A DNA stretch of 64,000 nt from Pseudolysinimonas_A sp039912695 (GTDB lineage Bacteria > Actinomycetota > Actinomycetes > Actinomycetales > Microbacteriaceae). The notes under the pieces are model-generated. The model made no database searches. It was not told the origin of the DNA and saw only the letters and a program-made list of their open reading frames with translations. Positions 9,058-18,241 of the stretch are shown here, in pieces. A program made the translations under genes and the position numbers. The DNA lies in the NCBI RefSeq assembly GCF_039912695.1, contig NZ_JBDSPJ010000022.1:124001-188000 (forward strand), in the 5' to 3' direction. Each line of letters opens with the position of its first letter. Positions within the stretch are counted from its first letter, which is position 1.

Positions 9058-10385
9058 GGGGTGACTTTTTCGGGCGTGCCTGAGCTCTCGGTGACACGGT
9101 TCTCGGTGACGCGGCCCGCGGTGACACGCTCGAAGGAGTCGTCGAGGTGCTCCCCCTGGTCGCCAGCAGCGAGGTCGACCGGGCGCCGAAGCACCGAGAT
9201 CAGAGCGACGACCGCCCACACGAACAGCACCACGTACAGGATGTTGCGCGCCGTCAGCAGGAGCACCATCGGCAGGTTCGCGGCGAGTAGTTCGGCGTAC
9301 AGGTACGGATAGAACGCCTGGGTCAGACCGGCAATGACGAGCGCCAGAGCCGCGGGGACGCGGAACGAGCGCCCGCCGCTGACCGCTGCGGTCATCAGTC
9401 CGAAGACGATCGGCACGGCGAGCCAGGTCACGAACTGCGGCGACCCGACCTTGTTGAAGATGATGAGCGCAACAGTCAGCGCGAGAACGAGCGGCGGCAG
9501 CACCTCGGAGGGTGTGCGACCACGACGCGTTGCGAGGATCCCCAGGCCCAGCAGCACGAGGGCCACGATCGCCAACATCGGGGTCGCGGCAGCCGCAACA
9601 GCGAGCACATTCTGACCTCGCAACTGGAAGGTGAGGATGCCGTGGTCGTAGTAGACCTGGCTGTGCCCGACACCGAGGGTGGCATCCCACATCCACGGGG
9701 TCGCGATCACCGCTTCGACTTGAAGTCCACGCCCGGTTTGCTCCGACAAGAAGCTGAAAAGCGTTCCCCCGCCGCCGAGCGCCAGATCGGCGATCACGAT
9801 GACAGCTGTGATGGCGGCCGCTCCGATGATGATTCGGACGCGGTCACGTCCCGCGACGATCACCGCGGCGACTATCGCAGCGGGCCAGACCTTGATCCAC
9901 GCGGCGACGGTGAGGAGCACGCCGGCGAGCAGCGGACGAGTCACCAGGACGAGCATCCCGATGATTGCAATCGGGACCGTGAACGAGTCGATGCGCCCGA
10001 TCGCGACAGGTCCGAGTACGACCAGAAATCCGAGCCACCACCAACCGATGTGGCCGCGGTCGGCGCGCCGACTCATCGACACGATGACGGCGAACGCGGC
10101 CGCGTCGATGATCATCACGAGGCTCAGCCAGGTGCTCGCGTACAGGGCCGCGCCCAGGGCGAATGAGGCCAACATCGGCACGATCGCGACAATCGGGTAG
10201 ACCCAGATGGTGTCGATGCCGACCCAGCCCCGACCCTGGAAGCCGTACTCCATCCAGAACTTGTAGACGTTCGTGACGTCGCCGATCGGCTGCCCAGGCG
10301 CATAGAGCGCGAGGAACCCAAGCCAGAGGTGGGCGAGCACGAAACCGGTCCAGAGGGCGATCGGACTCCGCGCAATCGCTCTCAT
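9054..10385 (-). CDS. polytopic membrane protein, GT87-like mannosyltransferase candidate
   Basis: A 443-residue protein with about ten membrane helices. The first loop carries acidic and aromatic residues (PIGDVTNVYKFWMEYG) and helices 5-6 carry RIDSFTVP and AWIKVWPAA, which resembles polyprenyl-phosphate-mannose-dependent alpha-mannosyltransferases (GT-C/GT87, DUF2029). It would act on the outer face of the membrane on lipoglycans; that role is inference. The soluble tail holds three copies of a 5-residue RVT[AE]x repeat. It is translationally coupled to the MFS gene downstream. Confidence 0.65.
   Translation of the reverse strand: MRAIARSPIALWTGFVLAHLWLGFLALYAPGQPIGDVTNVYKFWMEYGFQGRGWVGIDTIWVYPIVAIVPMLASFALGAALYASTWLSLVMIIDAAAFAVIVSMSRRADRGHIGWWWLGFLVVLGPVAIGRIDSFTVPIAIIGMLVLVTRPLLAGVLLTVAAWIKVWPAAIVAAVIVAGRDRVRIIIGAAAITAVIVIADLALGGGGTLFSFLSEQTGRGLQVEAVIATPWMWDATLGVGHSQVYYDHGILTFQLRGQNVLAVAAAATPMLAIVALVLLGLGILATRRGRTPSEVLPPLVLALTVALIIFNKVGSPQFVTWLAVPIVFGLMTAAVSGGRSFRVPAALALVIAGLTQAFYPYLYAELLAANLPMVLLLTARNILYVVLFVWAVVALISVLRRPVDLAAGDQGEHLDDSFERVTAGRVTENRVTESSGTPEKVTP
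9089..9133. repeat. 3 x 15-bp tandem repeat in the tail of the GT87-like gene
   Basis: Three consecutive 15-bp units, each beginning CGGTGAC, at 9089-9103, 9104-9118 and 9119-9133. They are in frame and encode the RVTxx repeats at the C-terminus of the protein above. The period is a multiple of three, so copy number can change without shifting the frame. Confidence 0.8.
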
Positions 10386-10462
10386 TGGTCACAGCGTAAT
10401 CGCGTCACGATTCGACACCTGACCGCAGGCTGAGAGCGCTGATCCTCGCCGCACCACGGCTA

Positions 10463-10514
10463 TTTGCCCAACTTCGGGCAATCGGGGCCAGGGGATAGCC
10501 CCAGGTCGGGCAAA
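10463..10514. promoter_or_regulatory. nested dyads in the divergent intergenic region
   Basis: TTTGCCC (10463-10469) faces GGGCAAA (10508-10514). Inside lies GGGGC (10484-10488) facing GCCCC (10498-10502). The element sits between the divergent membrane-protein and ArsR genes and could be a regulator site or a structured leader. No factor can be named. Confidence 0.35.
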
Positions 10515-10543
10515 AGGCGGGGTCTCTTGACCCCTCTCTCTAC

Positions 10544-10559
10544 ATAACCCTATGGTTAT
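10544..10559. promoter_or_regulatory. ArsR-type palindromic operator
   Basis: ATAACC-CTAT-GGTTAT is a perfect 6+4+6 inverted repeat ending 19 bp before the ArsR start. A further GGTTAT half-site (10571-10576) overlaps the ribosome site. ArsR-family repressors commonly bind such AT-rich dyads in their own promoters, so autoregulation is likely. Confidence 0.7.
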
Positions 10560-10578
10560 CGAAACCAGGAGGTTATGG

Positions 10579-11016
10579 ATGCCGACCATCGAAGCAGACC
10601 ACGCGGGCGCGGATCAGGTGGGCGCGGATCAGGCGGACGCTGATCAGGCGGGCGCAGATGCGCTGAGCAGCGTGTTTGCCGCCCTGGCCGACCCAACCCG
10701 CCGCGCGATCCTCACCCGGTTGATGACCAGTGACGCAAGCGTCGCCGAACTCGGCCAGCCGTTCGAGATGAGCCAGCCCGCCGTGTCGAAGCACCTCAGG
10801 GTGCTCGAGACCGCCGGACTCATCTCGCGCACCAAGGTCGCGACCACGCGGTACAGCCACCTCGAGGCCGAACCGCTCAAGGCGGCGACCGCCTGGATGC
10901 AGTCCTACAAGCGTTTCTGGAACGAGAGTTTCGACCGCCTCGACACCGCCCTGGCCGAGTATCTAGCCGCCACGACAGAACCCCCCACCGAACCGGAAGA
11001 GAAGGACGAGAAATGA
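10579..11016 (+). CDS. ArsR-family winged-helix transcriptional repressor
   Basis: A 145-residue regulator, first gene of a four-gene operon. After an Asp/Ala-rich N-terminus with four GADQ-like repeats comes the ArsR core: ALADPTRRAILTRL, MSQPAVSKHLRVLETAGLI and a C-terminal SHLEAEPL...WMQSYKRFW helix. The Cys ligands of metal-sensing ArsR proteins are absent, so it belongs with the SRPBCC-linked, non-metal subgroup. I start at ATG 10579 after AGGAGG; the ATG at 10552 lies inside the operator. Confidence 0.9.
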   Translation: MPTIEADHAGADQVGADQADADQAGADALSSVFAALADPTRRAILTRLMTSDASVAELGQPFEMSQPAVSKHLRVLETAGLISRTKVATTRYSHLEAEPLKAATAWMQSYKRFWNESFDRLDTALAEYLAATTEPPTEPEEKDEK

Positions 11017-11489
11017 GCGCCATCCCCGAGATCCCCGTCGCCACCGACAGCGACGTATTCATCACCCGGGCGTTCGATGCCCCGCGGGAGGTGGTGTGGA
11101 AATTCTTCACCGAGCCGGAGTACCTCGCGCAGTGGTTTGGGCCCAGCACGGTGCACGTCGACGAAGCATCGGTGATCGTCGAACCGCACGTCGGCGGAGC
11201 CTGGGGGCTCGACATGGTCGACAACGAGACCGGCGATCACTACCCCATGCGGGCGCGACTGACTGCAGTCATCCCCCCGGAATATCTTGAGGGTGAAGCC
11301 TCCGCCGAGACTTCCGAGGGAACGGTCGCGGGCGTGACACTGCGTATCTGGTTGCACGACCACGGTACGAAAACGCGGATCACTCTGCACCAGGGGCCGT
11401 TCAACCCGGAGTTTCGGCAGGCGACGAACGACGGCTGGCTCGAGTCGTTCCTCAAGGTCGACGCGATTCTGGCCGGCGGTGCGGCATGA
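11013..11489 (+). CDS. SRPBCC (AHSA1-like) domain protein
   Basis: A 158-residue START/Bet v1-like fold protein with the typical opening ITRAFDAPREVVWKFFTEPEYLAQWFGP and closing DGWLESFLKVDAIL. Such proteins bind hydrophobic ligands; they are often encoded right after an ArsR repressor, as here with a 4-bp ATGA overlap. The ligand is unknown. Confidence 0.9.
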   Translation: MSAIPEIPVATDSDVFITRAFDAPREVVWKFFTEPEYLAQWFGPSTVHVDEASVIVEPHVGGAWGLDMVDNETGDHYPMRARLTAVIPPEYLEGEASAETSEGTVAGVTLRIWLHDHGTKTRITLHQGPFNPEFRQATNDGWLESFLKVDAILAGGAA

Positions 11490-12316
11490 GCGAGACTCAG
11501 ACGGTGACGGCTACGGAGTTCGCGACGTCGAAAGACGGGACGAAGATCGCGTTCGAGCGGGCTGGACGGGGACCGCTGCTCGTCCTGGTCGACGGCGCCC
11601 TCTGCTCCCGCGCGTTTGGTCCCTCACCGGAACTCGCGGGCGCGCTCAAGGAAGACTTCACGGTCGTGTCCTACGACCGTCGGGGGCGTGGCGAGAGCGG
11701 CGACACCGCTCCGTACGCGGCGGAACGCGAATTCGACGACCTCGCCGCCGTGATCACAGCGGCCGGTGGGGATGCCTTCGTCATGGGTCAATCGTCGGGC
11801 GCGGGTATCGCGTACCGCGCCGCCGCCGCGGGAGTGCCGATGCGACGCCTGATCGGCTACGAAGCGCCGTGGGTCGGGCTCAACAAGAACAAGGACGGCA
11901 GCCCGAAGGACTACCTCGGCACCCTCGAGGGCTACCTCGCGAAGGGTGAGCGCGGCAAGGCCGTCGGCTTCTTTATGGTCGATATGGTCGGCGGTCCGTT
12001 CTTTCTGCCGCTGATGATGCGGATGATGGGCAAAGTCTGGAGGCAGCTCCAGGCGGTCGCGCACACCCTCCCGTACGACACGCGCGTGATGGGCGGCGAC
12101 TTCGAGCCACCGATCGACGAGCTGAAGAGCATCGACATCCCGACGCTCGTGCTCGTCGGCGGCAAAGCTGCGAAGAAGATGGCGGCCGCACAGCAGAAGA
12201 TCGCCGCGACGATTCCGAACGCCGAAATGGGCGTGCTCGACGGCCAGACCCACCAGGTCGCGCCAGCCGCCCTGAAGCCGGAATTCATCCGCTTCTTCAC
12301 GCAGGAGTCCTCATGA
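11486..12316 (+). CDS. alpha/beta hydrolase
   Basis: A 276-residue hydrolase. The nucleophile elbow is GQSSGAG (Ser in the middle), the oxyanion region is LVDGALCSR, and the probable acid and base lie in VLVGGKAAKK and DGQTHQVAP (His). The usual Asp before the last strand is replaced by a Lys-rich stretch, which deserves checking. Third gene of the ArsR operon, with ATGA overlaps on both sides. Confidence 0.85.
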   Translation: MSETQTVTATEFATSKDGTKIAFERAGRGPLLVLVDGALCSRAFGPSPELAGALKEDFTVVSYDRRGRGESGDTAPYAAEREFDDLAAVITAAGGDAFVMGQSSGAGIAYRAAAAGVPMRRLIGYEAPWVGLNKNKDGSPKDYLGTLEGYLAKGERGKAVGFFMVDMVGGPFFLPLMMRMMGKVWRQLQAVAHTLPYDTRVMGGDFEPPIDELKSIDIPTLVLVGGKAAKKMAAAQQKIAATIPNAEMGVLDGQTHQVAPAALKPEFIRFFTQESS

Positions 12317-12753
12317 CCACCTTCCGCACGACACTGCACCAGATCGGCAACAACGTCGGGATCGTGGTTCCGGATGACGTGGTCGCCTCGCTCAACGCGG
12401 GCAAGCGGGTACCGGTGAACGTGACAATCGACGGCGGGTACACGTACCGATCGACGATTGTCTCGATGGGGGGCAGATTCCTGGTTGGATTCAACTCCGC
12501 GCAGCGTGCCGACACCGGGCTCGGAGGCGGGGATGAGGTCGACGTCACGCTCGAACACGACACGGCGCCGCGAGAGGTCGAGGTGCCTGAAGTTCTCGCC
12601 TCCGCCCTCGCTGCGAACCCGGCCGCCGCGGCTGCCTGGGAGAAGCTGGCCTACACGCATCGCAAGGAGCACGCGCGGTCGATCACCGAGGCCAAGGCCG
12701 AAGAGACCCGTCAGCGTCGCGTCGCGGCGACGATCGCGAAACTGACGTCGTAA
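12313..12753 (+). CDS. DUF1905 / YdeI-OmpD-associated family protein
   Basis: A 146-residue protein. The N-terminal beta-rich domain (FRTTLHQIGNNVGIVVPDDVVASL) matches DUF1905, and the C-terminal part (AWEKLAYTHRKEHARSITEAKAEETRQRRV) matches the YdeI-type helical tail. The molecular function is not established. Last gene of the ArsR operon, coupled by ATGA. It converges on zwf with 12 bp between stops. Confidence 0.82.
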   Translation: MTTFRTTLHQIGNNVGIVVPDDVVASLNAGKRVPVNVTIDGGYTYRSTIVSMGGRFLVGFNSAQRADTGLGGGDEVDVTLEHDTAPREVEVPEVLASALAANPAAAAAWEKLAYTHRKEHARSITEAKAEETRQRRVAATIAKLTS

Positions 12754-12765
12754 GGTCGCGACGCA

Positions 12766-14124
12766 CTAACGCCAGGACTTCGGTCCGTGGCTCCCCGCCG
12801 GATAGGTCTCCAACGGCACGAGATCTTTGCGCCATGCTGCCAGTACCGGGCTGACGATCCGCCAGCATTCCTCGGCAATGTCGCCGCGCACCGACAGGGT
12901 CGGGTCGCCTTCCAGCAACTCGGCGAGCACTTCGCCATACGCACTCAGCTCGCTCGGACCGAACTCGGCGTTGAGGGTCTCCCACTCGAGATCGAACGGG
13001 TCGTCGCGACCGTTGGTGACGAGGTCCAGCGACATCGTTGCGGGCTTAATGCCAATGCGCAGGGTTGCTTGACGGCTCGGCCCCTCGAATCCGGTCGGCA
13101 GGTGCGGCACATCGCGGAAGGTGAACACGATCTCTTGGCGGGGATTCCCCAGCGCCTTGCCGGACCGCAGCACGAACGGAACTCCCGCCCACCGCCAGTT
13201 GTCGATCGCGACAGTCAGCTCGGCAAGGGTCTCCGTCTTGCGCGCGGGTTCGACGCCCTTCTCTGACGCGTAGGACGGCATCTTGCGGCGTCCGACGGTG
13301 CCCGCTGTGTAGCGCGCCCGACGACCCTCGGTGCCGTCCCGTTTCCACGGCCGGGTGGCGCGCAACAGTTGGGCCATCGAACCGCGCAGATCTTCCGACC
13401 CGACAGTGGCCGGCGGCTCCATCGTGGCAAGTGCGAGCACGAGCAGCAGGTGGCTCTGAATCATGTCGACCAGTGCGCCGGCTTTGTCGTAGTAGCCCGC
13501 TCGACCTTCGAGGCCCAACTCCTCCTCGAAGCGCACCTCGACGTGGGCGACGTTCTGGGCCGACAGCAGCGGCTCGAAGATGCGATTCGCGAACCGCAAC
13601 CCGAGCAGATTCAACACCGTCGATTTGCCGAGGAAGTGATCGACCCGAAAAACCTGCTCTTCGGGAACAAGACGCGTCACGAGTCGGTTCAGCGAACGGG
13701 CCGACGCGAGGTCGGTGCCGAAGGGCTTCTCGAGGGCGAGCACGATTCCAGGCGTCAGATCGATCGCGGCGAGTGTCGAGCACACCATGGCGGCAACGGC
13801 AGGAGGCAGCGCGAAATAGAGCGCCGTGCGACCTGTCGCCGTCGTGAGTACCCGTTCCAGATCTTCGGCGCTCGTCGCGTCGGCCTGGAGGTACGTCGTC
13901 TCGGCGATAACTTTCTCGGCGAGTTTCGACGGAAAGTCCTTGAACGCCTTCGTCACCAGGGCGCGCCATTTGGCATCCGTCATCGGTCCGCGATCGACGC
14001 CCATCAACCGGATGGGCTGCGCCCGCGACGAGGCCAGAAGCGACGCCAGACCCGGCAACAGCAATCGCGAGGTGAGGTCTCCCCCGGCACCCAGGATGAC
14101 GAGGGTCTCGATGCGGGCGCTCAC
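12766..14124 (-). CDS. zwf: glucose-6-phosphate dehydrogenase
   Basis: A 452-residue enzyme of the oxidative pentose phosphate pathway (glucose 6-phosphate to 6-phosphogluconolactone with NADP). It shows the nucleotide motif LGAGGDLTSR (residues 11-20), ALEKPFGTDL, and the substrate/catalytic motif FRVDHFLGK with its His. It is some 50 residues shorter than typical Zwf, and no opcA, tal or tkt gene lies nearby, so it may be a second, divergent paralogue. Confidence 0.9.
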   Translation of the reverse strand: MSARIETLVILGAGGDLTSRLLLPGLASLLASSRAQPIRLMGVDRGPMTDAKWRALVTKAFKDFPSKLAEKVIAETTYLQADATSAEDLERVLTTATGRTALYFALPPAVAAMVCSTLAAIDLTPGIVLALEKPFGTDLASARSLNRLVTRLVPEEQVFRVDHFLGKSTVLNLLGLRFANRIFEPLLSAQNVAHVEVRFEEELGLEGRAGYYDKAGALVDMIQSHLLLVLALATMEPPATVGSEDLRGSMAQLLRATRPWKRDGTEGRRARYTAGTVGRRKMPSYASEKGVEPARKTETLAELTVAIDNWRWAGVPFVLRSGKALGNPRQEIVFTFRDVPHLPTGFEGPSRQATLRIGIKPATMSLDLVTNGRDDPFDLEWETLNAEFGPSELSAYGEVLAELLEGDPTLSVRGDIAEECWRIVSPVLAAWRKDLVPLETYPAGSHGPKSWR

Positions 14125-14166
14125 CCCCCGAGAATACTCGGCGCGGCTCGCGGATTGTTCCGGGGG

Positions 14167-15279
14167 CTAGTGCCCCACTAAGCCGCCAGCAGTCGCGCCG
14201 AGGACCGCGGTGACCAACACGATTGCACCGATGACCATCGGCAACACGAGTGTGAGCGCGAGCACAACGATGACCGCGACCGGGAACCGGCGTCGAAGCC
14301 GCTGCCCGGGCTGAGCGACGATGTTCGCCGGGAACGGGGCCGCGACGCGGTCATCCTGGTACCGGTTGGTCTGGCGCAGTGCCTTCGCTCCGACCAGGTC
14401 GATGATTCGGAAAAGCCGCGAGAGCAACTGCGGGTTGTCCATTGCGAACGCGCGAGGCGAATAAACGAACAGCCAGTCGTCGACGATCTCGATGTCGAAC
14501 GGAGCGGCCTCGTCGATGCACAGGGCCATCAGGTCGGGCGTGAAGACGTAGAGCGCATCCCGCTCGTACTGCTTGGGGCAGTAGAGCGTGAAATACCGGT
14601 TGAAGTCACCCTCGAGCGAGAGCACCTGGTCGCGCGCGTAGAGGCGGGAGAGGCCTGAAAACGCCCAGGAGTTATTCGCGATCGAGTCGAGGAACATGTT
14701 CGGCAGCTTGCGCTCCAGGTTGAGGGCGAGAAACCCCCACGTGATGGTCTGCGAGGTTTTGCCGTTACTCACGACGTACCGGAAGTTGCCGACGTCGAAG
14801 AATCGCCCCTCAACCGAACGGAAGTGGTCGACCGCGGCGCGGCTTTCACCGCTGCTAAAGATGGCGCCGACGTAGTTGGGCTTCGGATCCAAGGGCGAGA
14901 AGGTCATGCGGTTGGTACGCGCGAACCAGTCGAGGCGCAACCAGCGTTCCCAGCGACGTTCGCTCGGGAACACCTTGAAACATGCCCAGATCATGAGTGC
15001 CACGAGGCCGAAGCTGAAGAGACTGAGGAGGAGCGCTAAGCCACCGGAGAGTGCTCCGCTCGAGTTCCCCGCACCAAACCCGCCGATCGCCCCGGCGATC
15101 GACGCAAATCCGACCAGGATGCTGATCGCGATCATCGGAACAGCGAGTACCAGCACCAGCACGATCCGCCCGGTGTTGTCGCCCGCCCATCGGGCGCCGC
15201 TCGCCTTCGCCGCGAGCTTCCAGGTCTGCACCTGCTGAAGCGACACGGGCGCTGTGAACGCGGTCCAGTCGAGACTCAT
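14167..15279 (-). CDS. membrane protein, DUF3137-like, unknown function
   Basis: A 370-residue protein. Two membrane helices near residues 40-100 and two at the C-terminus (about 325-365) flank a soluble region of some 220 residues. That region is beta-rich and includes VEGRFFDVGNFRYVVSNGKTSQTITWGF, similar in layout to DUF3137 proteins. No catalytic motif was recognised. It is divergent from the small membrane gene at 15357. Confidence 0.7.
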   Translation of the reverse strand: MSLDWTAFTAPVSLQQVQTWKLAAKASGARWAGDNTGRIVLVLVLAVPMIAISILVGFASIAGAIGGFGAGNSSGALSGGLALLLSLFSFGLVALMIWACFKVFPSERRWERWLRLDWFARTNRMTFSPLDPKPNYVGAIFSSGESRAAVDHFRSVEGRFFDVGNFRYVVSNGKTSQTITWGFLALNLERKLPNMFLDSIANNSWAFSGLSRLYARDQVLSLEGDFNRYFTLYCPKQYERDALYVFTPDLMALCIDEAAPFDIEIVDDWLFVYSPRAFAMDNPQLLSRLFRIIDLVGAKALRQTNRYQDDRVAAPFPANIVAQPGQRLRRRFPVAVIVVLALTLVLPMVIGAIVLVTAVLGATAGGLVGH

Positions 15280-15356
15280 CGGGTGGCGAGGGGACGCGTC
15301 GTAGGCATGAGCTTGAGGTTACCGACGCGCGGCGGCGACGCAGTAATCTCGGCGAC

Positions 15357-15758
15357 ATGACGATGGATGCTGCCTCTCCCGTTGCGACCCCGGGTCCGAT
15401 GCCGCTCCCTGCGCGCCGACCGCGCAACAAGATCGGCATCGTCGCAATGGTGATCGTCCTCTTTCTTGTGGTCGCCCCGATTGTCGGCTGGATTGTGTTG
15501 GCGATCGCTGGCGCCGGCAGCGCGGAAAGCCGGGATAACGCGATCATGATCGTTCTCTTCGGTGGCCTCATCGTCATCCTCGAGGTCATCTCGATCACCT
15601 CGCCGCTTGCGGTGGGGGCTCTCATCCTCGGAATCGTCAGCATGTTCGCGCCGGGTTCGAAAGCTCCGGGGATCTTCGCGATCGTCATCGGCGCCATCTA
15701 CTCGCTCGGGTTGTTCGGTCTGCCGACGGTGCTGGCCGAGATCCTCCCCAAATCCTGA
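15357..15758 (+). CDS. small membrane protein, DUF4190-like
   Basis: A 133-residue protein with a Pro-rich cytoplasmic start and three membrane helices (about residues 25-50, 62-90 and 95-125). The repeated hydrophobic GALILGIVSM / GIFAIVIGAIYS pattern recalls DUF4190. No function can be given. A hairpin with a short U run follows at 15834-15876. Confidence 0.65.
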   Translation: MTMDAASPVATPGPMPLPARRPRNKIGIVAMVIVLFLVVAPIVGWIVLAIAGAGSAESRDNAIMIVLFGGLIVILEVISITSPLAVGALILGIVSMFAPGSKAPGIFAIVIGAIYSLGLFGLPTVLAEILPKS

Positions 15759-15833
15759 CCGCCCGCGACCCGAAATCTATGACCCCCAAAGACGCGCTAC
15801 CCGCTCATGTCACAAACCGTCACACTGGGTTTC

Positions 15834-15876
15834 GACGGCGCCTCACCATGAGGGGTATATAGGCGCCGTCAGGTTT
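15834..15876 (+). terminator. intrinsic terminator candidate
   Basis: GACGGCGCCT (15834-15843) pairs with AGGCGCCGTC (15861-15870), followed by AGGTTTT. It lies between the small membrane gene and the helicase gene. Confidence 0.65.
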
Positions 15877-15927
15877 TCCGGGGACTCGCATTTTTTGGGG
15901 AGCTGGGCCTAACGATCCGGGGGGATC

Positions 15928-18027
15928 ATGGCAGCGGGGGGATCCGCCGCGTGGGAAGCGACGCGGCAACGAGAGTTGGCGGACGAGCACGCCCGCCGCG
16001 CGGGGATCGCACGTCAGATGGCTCGGTCGTTCGAGGCTGCCGCACACAGTGAGCGCCGCCTCGCCGAGACCCTGATCGAACTCGAACCTCTCGGGTACAC
16101 GTTGCTCGCCGATCGTCGTCGACCTGGCTCGGTGCGCGGCAATGTCGACCTCATCCTGGTCGGACCGGGCGGCGTCATCATCCTCGACGCGAAGTCGTGG
16201 CGCGAGGTGACGATTGTGAACGGGCGCGTGTGGCGCGGCAGCGAGGATGCGACGACCGAAGTCGAACGACTCGCCGACCTTCTGCACTCCACTCAGGGCG
16301 AACTCGCCGAGATCGGACTCGCCCCCGGCGAAGTGCACGCGATCGTCGCGTTCACCGGCCACCGCATCCCGAAGACCGAACTGTTCGGGGTGACGCTGCT
16401 CGGCGATGCTGTCGCGGTGACCGAGATCTCGCGCCTCGGACGTCGGCTCAGCCCGGCACGAGTCGGCGAGGTGCGGTCGGTTCTCGAAAAACTGTTTCCG
16501 CCGTACGCCACCGGCCCGGTCCCCCTTCCGATCGCGTCGATACCGGAACCGGTGCTCGCCGCCACCGACGGTGCCGAATCGTCGAGTGCCGAGTCGTTGA
16601 GCGCCGAGCAGATTCAGGATGCCCTCTACGAAGGTCTTCGCCGCGCGCCGATCGAAGAGTGGATGACGATGCTGCACCCGGGGCAGGCTCGGCTCGTGCG
16701 CCGCTCGTTCAACGGGCCGTCGCGCATTCGCGGAGCCGCAGGTACCGGCAAAACCGTCGTCGCCCTGCACCGCGCCGCGTACCTAGCCCGGATGACCGGC
16801 GGACCGGTTTTGGTGACGACCTTCGTGCGGACCCTGCCGATCGTGCTCGAGTCTCTGCTGCGTCGACTCGCACCGGATGTTGTCGACCGTGTCGAATTTC
16901 GCAGCGTGCACAGTTTCGCGACCGAGGTGCTCGCGAGCCGCGGCATCCACCCCGATGTCGATGCCGAAGCGGCCTCGAAGATCTTCGACACGATCTGGCG
17001 CAAGATCGGGCTGCAGGGTCCGCTGGGCGCGATCGATCCCGTCGCCGGGTATTGGTACGAAGAGGTGTGTGCTGTCATCAAGGGCCGCGGCCTCACGCGC
17101 TTCGAGCAGTACGCGGGGCTCGCCCGGCACGGCCGCCGCCGGCCACTCACGGTCGACCAGCGCATTGCGGTCTGGCAGCTCTACGTTGCTTACGAGGAGC
17201 AGCTGCGCGCAAGCGACGTCTCCGATTGGCAAGACGTCATCCTCGAAGCTGACGCGTCGCTCGCCGAGGAGCCGCTGACGACCTACCGCGCCGTGATCGT
17301 CGATGAGGCGCAAGACCTGTCGTGCGTCATGATCCGGATGCTGCACTCGCTGGTCGGCGACCAACCCGACGGGTTCAACCTGGTGGGCGACGGTCAGCAG
17401 ACGATCTACCCGGGCGGCTCGACCTTGGCCGAGGCGGGCGTCTCGATCGCGGGCCGTGCCGTGGTGCTGACTACGAACTACCGCAACACGGCCGAGATCG
17501 CCGGGTTCGCGAACCTGCTGGTGAAGGGCGACTCGCACACCGACATCGAGGGCGGCGAAACCGTCGGGGATCTCGCGGAGACTCCGCGGCACGGCTCGCG
17601 ACCGGTGCACACGGTCTTTCCGTCGCGGGCCGCCCACGACAGGTCGCTCGTCGAACGGGTGCGGCGCATCGTCTCCGACGCCGAAGCGTCCGGTGCCGAC
17701 ATCAGCCTGGGCGACATCGGCGTGCTCGCCCTCTACGCCTGGCACGCTCGCGAGGTGGCCGACGCGCTTGAGGCGGCCGGCATCCCGACCATCGACCTGA
17801 CCGAGTACGACGGAACGCCTGTCGACGCCGTCAAGGTCGGCACGATCAAGCGTGCCAAAGGACTCGAGTTCGCCGAAGTCCTGGTCGTTCGCACTCCCCC
17901 GCACCTCGTGACTCCCGGGCTCGACACGGGTGACGACGCGGCCGCGGAGCGCACGGCGCTTCAGCGGCGCGAACTGTTTGTCGGAATGACCCGCGCCCGC
18001 GACGGGCTCTGGGTGGGCGTCGCCTGA
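15928..18027 (+). CDS. NERD-domain UvrD/Rep-like (SF1) helicase
   Basis: A 699-residue fusion. The N-terminal NERD domain has GNVDLILVGPGG (71-82) and ILDAKSW (85-91), a restriction-endonuclease-like core. The SF1 helicase follows: Walker A GAAGTGKT (269-276), Walker B DEAQD (459-463), motif IV-like NYRNTAEIAG, and a C-terminal motif VI FVGMTRARDGLWV. KRAKGLEFAEV is motif V. It would unwind and perhaps cut DNA in repair or defence. It stands alone, with a strong hairpin downstream and a weak ribosome site. Confidence 0.9.
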   Translation: MAAGGSAAWEATRQRELADEHARRAGIARQMARSFEAAAHSERRLAETLIELEPLGYTLLADRRRPGSVRGNVDLILVGPGGVIILDAKSWREVTIVNGRVWRGSEDATTEVERLADLLHSTQGELAEIGLAPGEVHAIVAFTGHRIPKTELFGVTLLGDAVAVTEISRLGRRLSPARVGEVRSVLEKLFPPYATGPVPLPIASIPEPVLAATDGAESSSAESLSAEQIQDALYEGLRRAPIEEWMTMLHPGQARLVRRSFNGPSRIRGAAGTGKTVVALHRAAYLARMTGGPVLVTTFVRTLPIVLESLLRRLAPDVVDRVEFRSVHSFATEVLASRGIHPDVDAEAASKIFDTIWRKIGLQGPLGAIDPVAGYWYEEVCAVIKGRGLTRFEQYAGLARHGRRRPLTVDQRIAVWQLYVAYEEQLRASDVSDWQDVILEADASLAEEPLTTYRAVIVDEAQDLSCVMIRMLHSLVGDQPDGFNLVGDGQQTIYPGGSTLAEAGVSIAGRAVVLTTNYRNTAEIAGFANLLVKGDSHTDIEGGETVGDLAETPRHGSRPVHTVFPSRAAHDRSLVERVRRIVSDAEASGADISLGDIGVLALYAWHAREVADALEAAGIPTIDLTEYDGTPVDAVKVGTIKRAKGLEFAEVLVVRTPPHLVTPGLDTGDDAAAERTALQRRELFVGMTRARDGLWVGVA

Positions 18028-18055
18028 CCGCGCTGTTCTTGCTCAAAACCTCGGT

Positions 18056-18085
18056 CAGAAGTCTCTCGGTGCCGAGAGACTTCTG
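18056..18085. terminator. perfect 14-bp hairpin after the helicase gene
   Basis: CAGAAGTCTCTCGG (18056-18069) and CCGAGAGACTTCTG (18072-18085) are perfect complements with a 2-nt gap. CTCAA and TTGAG further out extend it. It lies 29 bp after the helicase stop. No U run follows. Confidence 0.7.
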
Positions 18086-18241
18086 GATTGAGAACGGTGC
18101 CCGCCGCGGCGGATCAGGGAATGCTGCGGCGGACACCTGACCGGCGCGTGCATCAGATCACGGGCGCGGCTGATGAGAGTGTTGCACGGAATTCTGAGAA
18201 CCTAATAATCTGTCCCCCGACGCCTGCACAGACCTTCCCGT

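Noticed and set aside
9058..9696. 200-codon N-terminal extension of the MFS gene
   Set aside because: It is an Arg/Cys-rich antisense-frame reading of the glycosyltransferase gene; GTG 9057 gives a normal MFS start.
13369..14181. long plus-strand frames opposite zwf, obgE and rne
   Set aside because: They are shadow frames of high-GC genes, with Arg/His/Gly-rich composition.
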